Assembly: GCA_029817715.1 (NCBI GenBank)
Contig: JARUPY010000539.1
Span: 3,881,501 to 3,945,500, forward strand
DNA length: 64,000 nucleotides
DNA from: Melastoma dodecandrum
Lineage: Eukaryota > Streptophyta > Magnoliopsida > Myrtales > Melastomataceae
Direction: 5' to 3'
Shown piece after piece: positions 43,604 to 56,029 of the stretch. Within the stretch, counting starts at the first letter, position 1. Every line of letters begins with the position of its first letter. The notes under the pieces were generated by a model. That model worked only from the letters and a program-made list of their open reading frames with translations, did no database searches and was not told the DNA's origin. Made by a program: the position numbers and the translations under genes.

Positions 43604-45816
43604 ATGATGCGACTAATTGCTCATTTGGAAGGAAAGCAGCCCCTCCATAAGGCTCAGGGACAGATTCATCGTATGCTCCTCCTACTAGGTCCAGCTGCCA
43701 CTCCCCGGAAAACTTCCACGTCTTCCTCAGCTTCCGAGGGCGTGACGTCCGGAACACTTACCTTAGCCACCTCCACCGTGCTCTCATACGAGAGGGTATC
43801 CGAGCTTATGTCGATGGTCAGGACCTCCAAAGTGGAGATGCCATCACCCCCTCGCTCAAGAAGGCCATATGGAGCACGAGGATCGCCATCATCATCTTCT
43901 CCGTCAACTACGCCTCCTCCCGCTGGTGCCTAGATGAGCTAGCCCAGATAATGGATCGTAGGAAACAGGGCAAGCTCGTCGTGAAGCCTGTATTCTACAG
44001 GGTTGAACCACGGGAGGTGAGGATGCCGAGGGATAGCTATGCGAAGGCCCTCGCTGCACATGAGCTGAAGCTTGGGAAGCACTCCCACGTAGTGAGGAGA
44101 TGGAGGGAAGCACTGCATGAAGCCGGTAACTTGTCTGGTTGGCATCTGGATGAGAACAGGTATGCATGCACCTTCTTCCCCGTTTCAATCTTTGATAATG
44201 GGAATGTCATAAAAATTTACTTTGCTGATTGTCATGGTGTACGCTGTAACTCGAAATATTTTTCACTTTTTTTCTTATAATGGCTCCGATAGAAATGAAT
44301 CAGAACTCATCGAGGAGATTGTTAAGGACGTGAATGTGGTATTAGACAGGACGCATTTGGATGTCACCAAATATCCCGTTGGAATCGAATCCCAAGTTAC
44401 ACAGATCAAGAATCTGCTGAATTTGGAGTCGAATGAGGTCCACTTGGTTGGAATATGGGGAATGGGGGGTGCTGGAAAGACGACTCTTGCCAAAGCCCTG
44501 TTTAATATAGTAGCAGATGGTTTTGATGGATGTGCCTTTTTGCCTGATGTAAGGCAGGACACGGCCAATCCAAGTGTTGGCCTGGCTAAGTTGCAGGAAA
44601 AGCTTCTGTCGCAGGTGTTGGGGCGAAATGAGGTGAATGTGCAGAGCATTGCCAGTGGAATTAGTCGCATAAAGGATAGGCTCTGTCAAAGAAAGGTCCT
44701 CCTGTTACTCGACGACGTTAATAGTGGGGAGCAACTGGAAGCATTGGCAGCAGGACTGGACTGGTTTGGGAATGGGAGTAGGATTCTTGTTACGACTAGG
44801 GACAGGTCCATACTAAGGGCACATAACGTTCATGTCGTTCATGCGGTAGAGGGATTACCTTACATGCAAGCATTAAAACTCTTTAGCAAGCATGCTTTCG
44901 GAGAGAATGATAGTCCCGACATCTCAAAGTATCTTGTAGATAGATTCCTGACTTACTGCAGCGGACTTCCTTTGGCCTTGGTGGGTTTGGGTTCTCAGCT
45001 CCGTAATCGGGAGGAACAATATTGGAAAAGCAGGTTGAAGTTGCTCGAACAACAGGGTCCATGTCAAGAGATTGAAAAAGTACTCCGAGTCGGCTTCGAT
45101 GAGTTGGACCAGAATGCTCAAGAGGTTTTCCTGGTGATAGCTTACTTCTTCGCAGGGGAGACCAGATGGGAAATAGAAAAAGCTATAAATGCTTGTGGTT
45201 TCGTGGCATCACTCGGAATAGACATGCTTATTGAGAAATCCCTCATAACCATCGTTGAGGATACTACTTGCGGTTTCATCGTTGAGAGAGTGGAGATACA
45301 TCCCTTGCTTCAGTTGATGGGTCGTAACATTGCTCGTCATGGAAATCCTAAGAATGAATACGGGAAGCATGTCAGGCAATGGCCGGTCTGTATGTGCACA
45401 TGCCACGTGCTGTCGAATGGAATGGTAAGATCTACCTTTCTGATTTTTTCTCTTTTTCCGGTGTAGTGGGCACTTGGTAGCAGGCGCAAACAATATATAT
45501 ATATATATACAAGGAAGCAAATTTTGAGAATAGAAGTATCTACTTGTAGGGAACCAACACTGAAAAAGGCATTGGAGTACTATCACCTCGTTCTAAAGAA
45601 GAAGTGCTAGCAAACTGGGAGAAGCCAGTACCACTTATACCTGGGAATGCACAAGACCATGGAGATCCCACGTGTTCAGGTCATAAGTTACATGTGAACG
45701 AAGGGTGTGCATATTCCGCACCAAATACTTCCTTTAGCAAACCCCAAGAGTTCAATGTTCACGATTCTGTGTGGTGCAAGAGAATCACCGGCCACGGTCC
45801 ACGAGCTCCTCTGTAG
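43604..45816 (+). pseudogene. TIR-NBS copy 2, start codon out of frame
   Basis: Exons equivalent to copy 1: first exon to 44159, then 44293-45424 and 45550-45816, all with intact splice borders. NB-ARC motifs (P-loop, Kin-2, RNBS-B, GLPL) are unchanged, and the MHD position is again IHP. However, the ATG at 43604 leads out of frame: one G present in copy 1 is absent here, and a TAA lies upstream in the TIR frame, so no ATG precedes the TIR domain. The first in-frame ATG (43951) is inside the TIR. Unless an upstream exon supplies a start, this copy cannot make a full TIR domain. Confidence 0.72.
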
Positions 45817-46845
45817 ATGACGACTGTTGGCGCCGCGGCAAAGTTCGATCCCTCACGGGTCTATTCCACCAATATCACTCCCCTGGCACCGCTTCATTCC
45901 GAGTCTCTGCTTGTCTGATCCACATCCATGATGATGACCTGCGCTGCGGCCTTCACAAACATCTCCGGGAGTACAAATCCCAACCTTTTTTTTTATTGTT
46001 CTGAAAATGAGGGATCTGGTAAAAAACAATGGTTAATGTTTCATATATATATATATATATAAGAAACCAGTGAGTAATTCAAACATTACCCAAGCTGTGG
46101 TATTGATCGCCCCCAGCTGATCTCGCCGACGAGCAGATGATCAACATCCCGACTTGCTTCAATTTAATGGCGACTCTTAAACTGACAGCAACCCCCCAGG
46201 AATTGCGGTGTGGGGTCAGGGGAGAGTTTTGACTCTTGGAAGGACTTCCCTGCCATCATGCCGACCATAAGAGACCTCCCTGGGCCTTGATGACCAACAA
46301 AAAGATGCCAGCCCCTACAGTACCGAACCAACACAACACCAAACGGTGTTGTGTTGGGGGACACCGACAGCAACTCCTAGCAGTGGCTGCTCCGAACCGC
46401 TGTTCTAAACATTTGGAACATAAGTGTATCATCAAAACATATTAGAATTGTCTTGCAAACTTCTCGTGGATGGTTCAGTCTGTGGGGTGGAAACTGCGCC
46501 TTCTAATATCGCGAGTAGAATTGTAAAGAGATAATCCAAATAACATAAAAGGGTAAAATCGGGATGTAGTAGTTTTAAGGGCCTCGGTTCCAAATGGGCC
46601 GGGCCTTGACAGAAGGGTGAAATACTTGAGTGGGCTTAAAACAAGTCTCATGTTTTGGAAAGCAAAAAGCCGAGGCCCAATATCAAATTAAGGGGGCAAA
46701 TGGTTCGTAGACAAAAAGTTAAATGGGGGACAATGTTTTATTTGGTCCGTATGAGCTTAAGAGTTAAATATGTGTGGGGACGGGGGTAAGATAGAAACAA
46801 TTATCACCACCTCCATCGACACGTAATCGTTAATTAAAAAAAAAA
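45817..46845. other. 3' flank of TIR-NBS copy 2; no gene recognised
   Basis: Near-identical to 10154-11199 until about 46700, beyond which differences become frequent. It contains a (TA)n run at 46044-46061. Confidence 0.6.
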
Positions 46846-47559
46846 GGCAAATTATCAATATTTGGCTTCACACGTTTTGACATATCGTTTAAAAAGTTTT
46901 GAATTTGACCTTATTTCGATTTTACTTTTGGATTTAGCCCTATTCGTAATGGTCGTTACCCTGTCGACGTTAAACCATAGATTATCTGACGTGTCCTTAA
47001 TTTTTGTTTTATTATTCTTACGTGGACTATCATGCTATCGGGGACGAAATAAACCAAGAAAGAGGGTTAAGGGTTAGGGTTCTTCTACACTGGTGATTTG
47101 GGAGTAATCGATTCTTCTGCGATTCTAGGCGGAGTGGGTTGTCATTCCTCGATTCCTTCGTTGTGCTTCCTCCCAGTAAGTTGATTGTGTTTGTTTATTC
47201 CTTCGTTGTGCTTCCTCCCAGAGTGGTTCTTAACTGGGTTTGCTTGGGTTGATGTAAGGGATTGTTGCGCATACCTAACTGTTCTTGATCGTGGACATGT
47301 TAGAATGAAGTGCCTTTCGATGGAAATGCATGTAGGTGGTATAGTGTCATAGGGGAGCATATTTGAGTACGTTGGTGGTAGGGTGTTCAAATATGGTAAC
47401 ATAGATTGGGATCTGATGGGCTATTTCACCTTGGTAGCCGGCGATTCTGGTTGCAGTGTGAGGAAGATGTGACATGCTTTTCCAGATGACATAGTGTGAA
47501 GAAAATTTTAAGTGACAAGAAAGTTGTAGAGATGTGTGATGGTTGGACTGATGGTTCAA

Positions 47560-49230
47560 CTGTGAGTATTTATTGTTAAGGGACGATGATAGAGAATAGA
47601 TCTGACAATGAACTATTGGATTAGGACATCAGTCTTAATATTTCTGTAAGTCTTTCTAACAGTGATGAGCATATCAGTATTAGGCTTTATGACAATGATG
47701 AAGGATATGTGGATAGCTCAAAGCCACAACAGGACTTAAATATGCATGATGTGGATGTCCAAGACAGGATGACTAGACTTTATCCTGAAATTACAGAGGT
47801 TAGTGGTGCTGTTAATGTGGACATAGAAGGTTCTGTTAGTAATGTGGTTGAACCTGATGAGGTAGAAGAATCTGAATATGAGAAGTCAGATTAGGATATA
47901 CTTCCAGACGACGGTACAACCACAATAGGATCCAAGATGAAGCACTTGAAATCTCAACTGAGTAAATATGATCCACATTGTGATCATAAGCAGATAAAGT
48001 TTAAACCTGGAACGTGTTTTGAGACACCAAGCCAGATGCATAATGCTATACAGAGGTATGTCATTGCTAATGGATTCAATTTACGGTGGAGGCAAAGTTC
48101 CAAAGTGAAGCAGGAGGCTGTATGTGAACCTGGCTGTCCCAGGAGAGTTTATGGATCTTGGTTGAAGAAGTATGAGTCATTTGTAAGGCTTTTTTCAACA
48201 TTTATAAGGTCCCCATCATTTCTGTAAGGCTTTTTTCAATATTTTCAGCAAGCGTGGTACACATAGTAACAACATGTGTGAAACATTCAACTCTTATATT
48301 GTTGCCGCTAGAAGACAACCTTTAATTCTTATGTTAGAGCGCATTAGATGTCTTTAATGGTGAGGCAAGTAGAGAAGAAGAAGAAGACTGCTGCTAAGAG
48401 AGCTGATTTAGTCACACATGTCAAGGAAGACATAGAGAGCATGAATGAATATGGAGCAAGACATGTGGTGAAACCATCCATCACTGAAAAATTTGAAGTG
48501 TCAATGACTTCAGCCGAATCAGATAGGTTATTAGTTGACCTAAAGGCTAGAAGTTGTAGTTGTAGATTTTGGGAATTACATGGCATTCCATGTACAGATG
48601 CATTGTCTTGTATTTTGTACATGAAGAGAAGGGTAGAGGATTATGTTGATCCCTACTTCAAGATGGAAACATATCGACAAGCATACATGCATATTCTGGA
48701 ACCACTAGAAGGCAGTAAATTTTGGCCAGAGGTAGAGGGTGATCTAATTAGGCCACCTCCTTATAAGAAATTATCTGAAAGACTTAAGAAACAAAATAGA
48801 ATGAAAAGCAAAGAGGAGGACCCAAAAACAGGTTCAGGTCAGTTGAGTAGGAAGGAACTAAGTATGACATGTAAACTGTGTGGCAACTGCGGACACCAGA
48901 AGAACCTGCAGAAGACAACCATCATCATCTCAACCATCATCACAGCCAGGCAATTCGCAAACTACAGAAGCTGTAGAAGCTGCAGAAGCCACAGAAGCAA
49001 CACTCATCTATCAGGATTTTGGTATGAAATAACAGCCCTTATTATATGATTTTACATTTTTCTAAACATTGAATATACTTTGCATTATAGGTTCTGGACA
49101 TCACTGGAGAGTAAAGTGTAAGTTGTGTGGTAAAGAAGGGCAAAATAGGAGGACTTGCATCAAGAGAAGGGGTGAAGGTTCGAGTATAGCAGCTGAAACT
49201 GGAGACATGACCCCTGAGCTTGGACAAAGC
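47560..49230 (+). pseudogene. MURA-like transposase remnant
   Basis: The N-terminal part (about 47700-48227) has an acidic region and the MuDR N-terminal-like fold FETPSQMHNAIQRYVIANGF. The following reading NNMCETFNSYIVAARRQP (about 48268-48325) and the SWIM zinc finger CSCRFWELHGIPC (about 48559-48597) belong to the C-terminal half. The DDE catalytic core that should lie between about 48230 and 48260 is missing, so the enzyme is dead. Two zinc knuckles follow (CKLCGNCGHQK near 48870; CKLCGKEGQNRRTC near 49118). Frames change at several points. Confidence 0.78.
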
Positions 49231-50344
49231 TGAATAAATGAGATTGGACAGCCCTTATTTTGATAATATATTATGTTTGTATGGACATGTATGGCTAGAG
49301 GGCTAATCTTTTGAATTAATGTATGGAGGTGTATGTCTGAACTTATGTATGGATGATCCTTTTAAGTTAGACAGTACTGATTAAAGTATGGAAACTTACA
49401 TAAACAACTACATTGATTAAAACCAGTCAAGGTTACATGCACAACAACTATGTAAGGGCTACATATACAACAACACTTATTAAAACCAATACAAAAAAGG
49501 TCATCAACTTGAAATCTCTATCTAGTTTTTTCATCATCACTTGATTTACACTTTGTTCTAGCTGATGGGATGACTAGAACATCTTATACTTCATCACCTC
49601 AACCTCAAGATGCTTGATTACATCTTCCATTACAAATTCCCTCTTCTACATCATCTCGACCTTACCTTCTAACAACTTTTTAATCTCAACAAAGTGCGAT
49701 ATTATTTCTTTTTGGTGAGGGGGTATCATTTCGTTATACCAGCTCAAAAAGCCACAATCATCATCCTATTGCAAACAAAAAAAAGCACAGACACATAAAT
49801 CAGAACATCAGGTATAGACAATCATATACAGACACATAAACAACAAGTACAGACAACCTTCCACACTGGACAACAAAAGAAATGTCTCCCCGGATTACTT
49901 CTACTCCAGGAGGCGTACAGTACAGCTCGCATCCCATGTTTGCACCTTCTTTCACTAGAAACAGAGCAGGAATTTGCAGATACCACACCTGTTTCAAAGC
50001 TCTCGCTACTACTAACAATTATCAACCTGTACATTTAAAAAAAATGAAAAACAATTCGGAATCATAAACCCAATACCATACAAACATCCCATTCAGAAAA
50101 TCTGACCTAGGAACCCATACATAATTAAGAAACAACCTAAGGAAGGAATCGAGGAACAGGAAGGAACAAAAAACACCAACGAAAGGAACGAAAAACAATG
50201 AAAAAATTGATGAAAAGGAACAAAAATTCAAGGAAAGAAGGAACAAGCTCAAACCTAGGAAAAGAGGAATAATTTCTCTGTCCCAGATCACCTGAGTACA
50301 ACAACCCAAACCATAACCCCTTATTTATTTATTTATTTTTGTTT
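49231..50344. other. 3' part of the MULE, no coding seen
   Basis: AT-rich sub-terminal sequence of the MULE. Short frames on both strands have low complexity and no recognisable domain. Confidence 0.5.
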
Positions 50345-50730
50345 ATTATTGTCCACGTATGCAAAAAAAAAGGGTGACGTTAATGACACGTCAGACCGCC
50401 TAAGACAACCAAAAGAACCGTCACAGACACATCAACTATGGGTAACGGCCGTTACGAATAGGACCAAATCCAAAAGTAAAATCGAAATAAGAATAAATTC
50501 AAAACTTTTTAAACGATATGCTAAAACGTAAAGTTGGCATGTTTGTGATGCAAAATATCGATAATTTGAAAAAAAAATATATATTAGTTTGTTTTTTACG
50601 GCCGAATTTTTGTTCCCTACCATGAGATATTTCCTTTTTCCCCTGTTAATTATTGTTTGACATGTAAATCTTGTTCCTACTCTCCATCTCCGGTTTCTCC
50701 GACCTTTGATTGTCTCCGCCGCCGCCGTCG

Positions 50731-53700
50731 ATGATGTACGCGGGGGTCCCGCGTTCGTCTCCGCCGCCGGTACTCTCCCTTTCCTGGCTGGCTAATCCCG
50801 CCCGACCGCCGCCGCCGTGTGTCCTCTCGTTGCCGCTCCGGATCCCGCTCCCTTCCCCCTCCTCCTCCTCCTTCTCCGATTCTCATCCGATCGCCTCCCA
50901 GCGCACCCGCGGCGGCCATCTACTCGCTGCCCCCTCGGGCGGAGGCAGCACTCTCATCATGGTTACTCTCTCTATTTGAGCCCTGGGTTCCGTGCGTTTC
51001 TTTGTTACTTGGGCCGGGGGAGGGAGGGGGTTGTCTGTCTCCCGTGGCAGTTGCTTTTTGACTGTCTTGCTTTAGATTTTGCGTTTTGGCTTTTGGTGAA
51101 GTTTGATTTATGCTGTCGCTGTTCGAGTTCAGTCTGATGGCTAGGCATCCCTAGTAGGATTCTCAATTTTTTTTATGAGTTTCATGCTTAAGTAGACAAG
51201 GCATCTCTTCTTTTCCAGATTTCAGTTTGATCATTTCAGCTGGATGTCACTGAAAGTGAGGTAACATAATGATTCCATCTCAGATTTGTTTAGCAAGGGC
51301 AAAACCTCTGTATGAAATGTCAAAAAAAGGTATGACATAAGGGTTACTCATATGGTTTTGTCGCCTGAGCATGGTTAGTCACATATGCCTTGTAAGTAAA
51401 TTTTCTAGGCGTACATGAGGAAGACAAGAAATCTGTTATGGTATCTTTGGTAATCCTAAGATGAAAGATCAAGGAGTAAGAGGCTATGAGCTAGCTATGT
51501 TTTGGGGTGAAATTTGGTGATGTGAAAGTAACACTTTTCTTAAATCTGACATCACATGAGTGATGCTGTTACATTATTCGTGTTTTAATCAGTCAATTGA
51601 TTGACAGAAATGTCCTTTATGGTAGATTGGATTCATCTGTTTCTTTATTCTATTTTCTTTTCATATTGATGAAGAATCAGTACAGGTGATTATGGCCTTT
51701 CTTGGATCTGACATTATCAACGTATATTAGTGAACTCACACTGTTGATTATTCACAGTCGAAAAACAATGCATATACTGTTGGTGATTTCATGACTAGAA
51801 AAGAGGACTTGCATATTGTAAAGCCCAATACTACTGTCGACAAAGGTACTTCCATTTATCTTTTTTTATGCATGTTATTTTATCTGTAGTTTCTGGAACA
51901 TATTTTATTGACTACTTTTTCTTCTTTTTTTTTTGGCAGCACTTGAGATGCTTGTGGAAAACAGGATAACTGGGTTTCCAGTAGTTGATGACGATTGGAA
52001 ATTGGTATGCTAGTATTAATTTTCTTGGTTGTATGTGGTTCCTTTGGTTGCTTAAACCTGTTTCATTTAACTAAACTTGGGATGCCCCATGTTTTAAAGG
52101 CCCCCATGTGTTGTGGCTGTTAGAAGTAGACATAAAACAAAAATTGTATCCATTTAGAGCAGGCTGATATGCTTTTCTTTTGGAAACAACCACAAGTCAT
52201 GATAAAAGTAGAAGTTAAGTTAATGGATTTACATAAGCTCGGCTGATTTAAAGCATTGCATTATGCCTTAAGCCTCTCATCACATCCTTACGTTGATTCT
52301 CCTTACTGTATTTACAACTTGATGTTTTTACAACATGATGTAATCTACACCTGAGAGATTGCTTATGACGGGGCTTGTTCTGCAGGTTGGGCTAGTCTCA
52401 GATTATGATTTACTGGCCCTAGACTCTATCTCAGGTGTCCTTTGAACCCGTTTTCTTAAGCATTCCTGGAGGCTTTCTTTGATCAAATTGAATTACGTTA
52501 TGCTTTCATCATGATTCTTATCAACATATGCTTCTGTCATGTACCACATGCTTTTTCATACTATTGCGTTTTAACTTTTTAACAATCTTATCTGATTATC
52601 TTCTCAATAATTCGTATAGGAGGTGGACAATCTGACAACAGCATGTTTCCTGAGGTTGACAGTACATGGAAGGTGAGTCAATAAAAATGTTGTTCATCGA
52701 TGTTTTTTCCTTTCATTATTACGATAGCTCTTTTATTTTCTTGAAAAGAAAACCACATTCAACGTGATAATGGGAATTCAGCATATTTTAATATCGTATA
52801 CAGTTTTGATGGTGTTCTTTATTTCAAAAACTATTATAATTATTACTTTATGCTCTTCCTTCGGAAATGGATGATGGATAATAGAGAGAAAAATTTTCAT
52901 ATTGTGAGGGAATGTTTCAAAATGATCTTTCCGTTTCCTCCTTTCAACATTCTATTCTTATATTTAGAGCAGAACTTCTGTGGAATTCCATAATTAACAT
53001 TTATCAACTATGCAGACATTCAATGAGGTTCAGAAGCTGCTTAGCAAGACCAATGGCCAGGTGGTTGGAGATGTTATGACTCCAGCTCCAGTTGTCGTTC
53101 GTGAAACTACAAACCTTGAGGATGCTGCCAGGTATTCTGTAAATACAGTAGTACTTATTGTGCTTTGTGCTGCTCTAATAAACTGTCGCTGCATTGTATC
53201 TTCAAAGGGTGAAAATATCGAATCCGCGTATGATATAGAAGTTTTCTGTATCTGGTCTAGTCTAGACTTCAAAGAAGGAATGGCGTGTGTCCTCAGACTA
53301 GAGGAGAAGTCGAAAATCCACATTGTGCTCATGAGACCAGTCATGTCACCTTTGAGAGTCATATTAGTCCCATATTTTCAGACTCATGGTAGGCAAATGC
53401 TATGGCTAAACTTTTACTGTGGACAGATGATTCGGCTCATGTATGAATGGTGCCACATCACAGCTGTTGATGTCATCAGGAGGTTGAAAATCGTTTAACT
53501 GATAAGGCAATCTTAGGGCTTTAATGCTCGAACATTTTTTCTGATGGAAGGTTTGAAGTTGTTTAAATCTCTTAGTAAATGTATGTCCTGAGTCACTCCT
53601 CCCGCTTACCAACTACTGGTATATTGTGTGTGCACATGATTTCAGAATATTGCTCGAAACCAAATATCGGCGCCTTCCGGTTGTGGATGCCAACGGCAAG

Positions 53701-53869
53701 CTGGTTAGAGATTATAATCCCATTATATTATTATTTCGACCATCTGTGTACCTTGTTTAAGAGGGCATTCTTCACAGTGGGATTCATTCCACAGGTCGGG
53801 ATCATAACCAGAGGAAATGTCGTGAGGGCCGCCCTTCAAATAAAGAGAGAAAGCGAGAAGAACACTTAG
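50731..53869 (+). CDS. CBSX: Chloroplast CBS-domain protein (CBSX1/CBSX2 type)
   Basis: Eight exons with GT-AG borders and consistent phases: 50731-50961, 51758-51845, 51940-52004, 52386-52434, 52620-52672, 53016-53131, 53646-53703, 53795-53869. The product is 244 residues, close to Arabidopsis CBSX1/CBSX2. Exon 1 encodes a Ser/Pro-rich, acid-poor N-terminus typical of a plastid transit peptide. CBS domain 1 starts at YTVGDFMTRKEDLHVV and holds ENRITGFPVVDDDWKLVGLVSDYDLLAL; CBS domain 2 starts at VVGDVMTPAPVVV and holds KYRRLPVVDANGKLVGIITRGNVVRAA. These proteins bind adenosine nucleotides and regulate thioredoxins and plastid redox state. This is the only complete copy in the window; 11774-13108 and 61143-62585 are fragments. 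An ATG at 50734 is an alternative start. The MULE ends about 160 bp upstream and may contribute to its promoter. Confidence 0.9.
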
Positions 53870-54610
53870 TTCGAGCAATGGATCCTAAGCGAAGCTCTGC
53901 AGTCTGTAGTTATTCTTAACTAGGACGACTGGGCACCTCGCTGATGAAAACTGTGAAAGGGGCATTTCCGAAATTGAATCTTGGGATTGTGAGTCATGCA
54001 GTTAAATTGATACAAGGAAAGAATGTAAATATATTGATTCCATGGAATGGCTTTTGAAAAATATGTTTGTAGCTACTTTTTCGAATATGGTATTATTTAT
54101 TGACGAAATATTGGTCCGTGGCCCTTAAATTATTACTAACTTTAGCATGACTTAACATACATTACCGAATATAATAATTTGTCAATATACATAATTACAT
54201 TTTAAATTTTGATTTGTGCTTTGCATTATGATGTGCTCTGACTTGGTACGATGAATCAAATTGTGAATCACAAAATTCAACTGGATTACAGCCAAATTGT
54301 CCTAGAGCAAATGTTGTGAGGAGGAAGTTACCAAAAGGATTCAGATCTGATATTTTTCTTCGAGTTCGTCTTGGCACCGGGACGCGGTGGTTGAGATTCG
54401 AACATGGAATCTCCACGCAATGGCCCTGCGTAGGGGTAGTTCTTGGGACTAATTTTTATCTAGTAGAAAGAGAGGGAGGGCGATGGTTTTGATAACTTGG
54501 ACGAGTCGAATATGTTGTTGTGGATGCTGAGGATGATGGAGCAACCGATGATGCATTTAGCTAATGGAGGGAAAGGGGGATCATCCTTTTGATCCTATCC
54601 GCAATGCGAA
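53870..54610. other. Convergent spacer between CBSX and UGT
   Basis: Holds the 3' ends of both genes; they face each other. The copy at 62586-63397 has about 70 extra bases near its right end (63255-63375). A short forward reading frame there is broken here. Confidence 0.6.
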
Positions 54611-56029
54611 TTATTGGAGAATGTCATGGATGAATTGTCCCAGTGAGAGGTAGGACGATCCAACCCCTTCCTTCAATGCCTCCTTCCCAATTTCGCTCAT
54701 TTCCTTCACCTTCTTCCTCTGTTCACTGTCCTCCTTCATTAGCTCCCTTATGGCCTTCTCAATTTCGTTGGCTCGTATGAGCATCTGCCTTCCGCCTACC
54801 TCAAAATCCGCCCGGTAGTCCAGTTTGATCTCCGTGGCAAGGCCTAGTTCTGCCACCATGTGGAACGCGTTCAGCTGCTGCTCCGCAAACAGTGGCCATG
54901 CCGCAATCGGCACCCCTGACCAAATGCTCTCCAGGATCGAGTTCCACCCACAGTGTGACACAAACCCGCCCACGGAGGGGTACGAAAGGATTTCCGCCTG
55001 TGGAACCCACCCCATCACCCGCCCAACCTCGGCGGTCCTTCCTAGGAAACCTTCCGGGAGTATCCCTTCAAAGGTTGCATAATCATCCCTCACCCGAAAG
55101 CTGGCCTCGTCTGGAAGCGGTTTTAAGGACCACAGGAAACGATATCCAGCACTCTCCAGCGCGGCTGCGATCTCTTTCACCTGGTCCTCGCCGAAGCTTC
55201 CTATGCTCCCGAAGCAAACGAATACCACTGACAATCTCGGCTGGTTGTCCAACCACTCTAGAATCTCAGTATTGCTGGAATTGCTGGAAATTGTACTTGA
55301 TGTGGCACCATTCAATCTCACGATAGGTCCGACAGGGTATACCGGAGGCAGTTTGAGATCTGACAAGTACTTCAAAGGGACTCGTTCAAGCTCCCAGAAC
55401 GTGTTAATGAGCAAGCCCTTGGCATCCCTACACTTCCTTGAAGTCTCAAGCCCCATATCGGTCGTCTCCCTCGTGAGAAACACCTGAGGCACCGCCGTCA
55501 CAGGAAGCGGGTTCAGAAAAGCCGGGAAATCCAGCTTGTCATCAGAATCTCCATAATTGGTCACATCCACCCCGTGTCGGTCCCGCAACTCCACCATGTA
55601 ACAAATGAAGCCAAGAAGAGAGGCACTACTGGGGGAGAACACATAGGAAGGGACGCCAATCGAGGTCGCGACATCCATCATGGCCGTGCAAGTGATGTCA
55701 ACCACGAAAGCGGAGACATGCTTCAGGTCCTGGACAGCATTCGCCACGTCGGGCTTGTGGCTCTCGATCAACTTAATGAGGGATTCAAAGGCATTGTTCC
55801 CGACGACATCGTCATGCCGTGGCAGGTACGAGATCTTCACACGCGGGTGTAAAGTGGAGGCCATCGACTGGGCATAGAGGTCGATTTTTGTGTCGGAGGG
55901 GAGCCTCATGACGAGTACGTTGACGGAGATGGAGGGTTCCCGGGCGGTGAGGCGGCTGGCCATCTCGAGGGTGGGTGGTAGGTGGCCCATCCCTGGAGCA
56001 GGGACGAAAACTAGTTCAACTGTGTTCAT
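54611..56029 (-). CDS. UDP-glycosyltransferase, UGT71-like
   Basis: A single-exon, 472-residue protein, normal for plant family 1 UGTs. The N-terminal GMGHLPP carries the catalytic His (about residue 16) and VVDITCTAM the partner Asp (about 111). The PSPG box spans about residues 341-384 (WVPQAEIL ... [10 protein letters not shown] ... WPLFAEQ) and ends in Gln, which usually means UDP-glucose as donor. Sequence style suggests the UGT71 group, whose members glucosylate flavonoids, hydroxycinnamates or hormones; the acceptor cannot be predicted. Cytosolic. It is transcribed towards CBSX, and on its 5' side a TATA-like ATATATATC lies near 56062-56070. A near-identical copy begins at 63398. All key residues are intact. 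Confidence 0.9.
   Translation of the reverse strand: MNTVELVFVPAPGMGHLPPTLEMASRLTAREPSISVNVLVMRLPSDTKIDLYAQSMASTLHPRVKISYLPRHDDVVGNNAFESLIKLIESHKPDVANAVQDLKHVSAFVVDITCTAMMDVATSIGVPSYVFSPSSASLLGFICYMVELRDRHGVDVTNYGDSDDKLDFPAFLNPLPVTAVPQVFLTRETTDMGLETSRKCRDAKGLLINTFWELERVPLKYLSDLKLPPVYPVGPIVRLNGATSSTISSNSSNTEILEWLDNQPRLSVVFVCFGSIGSFGEDQVKEIAAALESAGYRFLWSLKPLPDEASFRVRDDYATFEGILPEGFLGRTAEVGRVMGWVPQAEILSYPSVGGFVSHCGWNSILESIWSGVPIAAWPLFAEQQLNAFHMVAELGLATEIKLDYRADFEVGGRQMLIRANEIEKAIRELMKEDSEQRKKVKEMSEIGKEALKEGVGSSYLSLGQFIHDILQ

Larger units (their letters stand above)
46846..50568 (+). mobile_element. Mutator-like element (MULE), internally deleted
   Basis: About 200-bp terminal inverted repeats: 46846-47035 (GGCAAATTATCAATATTT ... 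TTTCGATTTTACTTTTGGATT) and about 50345-50568 on the opposite strand. Runs of nine or more A flank both ends and could be a 9-bp target duplication. A transposase remnant lies inside. The right end is about 160 bp upstream of the CBSX ATG. A truncated sister is at 11200. Confidence 0.82.

Noticed and set aside
47937..48227. Free-standing small host gene
   Set aside because: It is the N-terminal part of the MULE transposase inside the element's inverted repeats.
54825..55852. Several plus-strand frames over the UGT gene
   Set aside because: Shadows of the minus-strand UGT, which has all family motifs.
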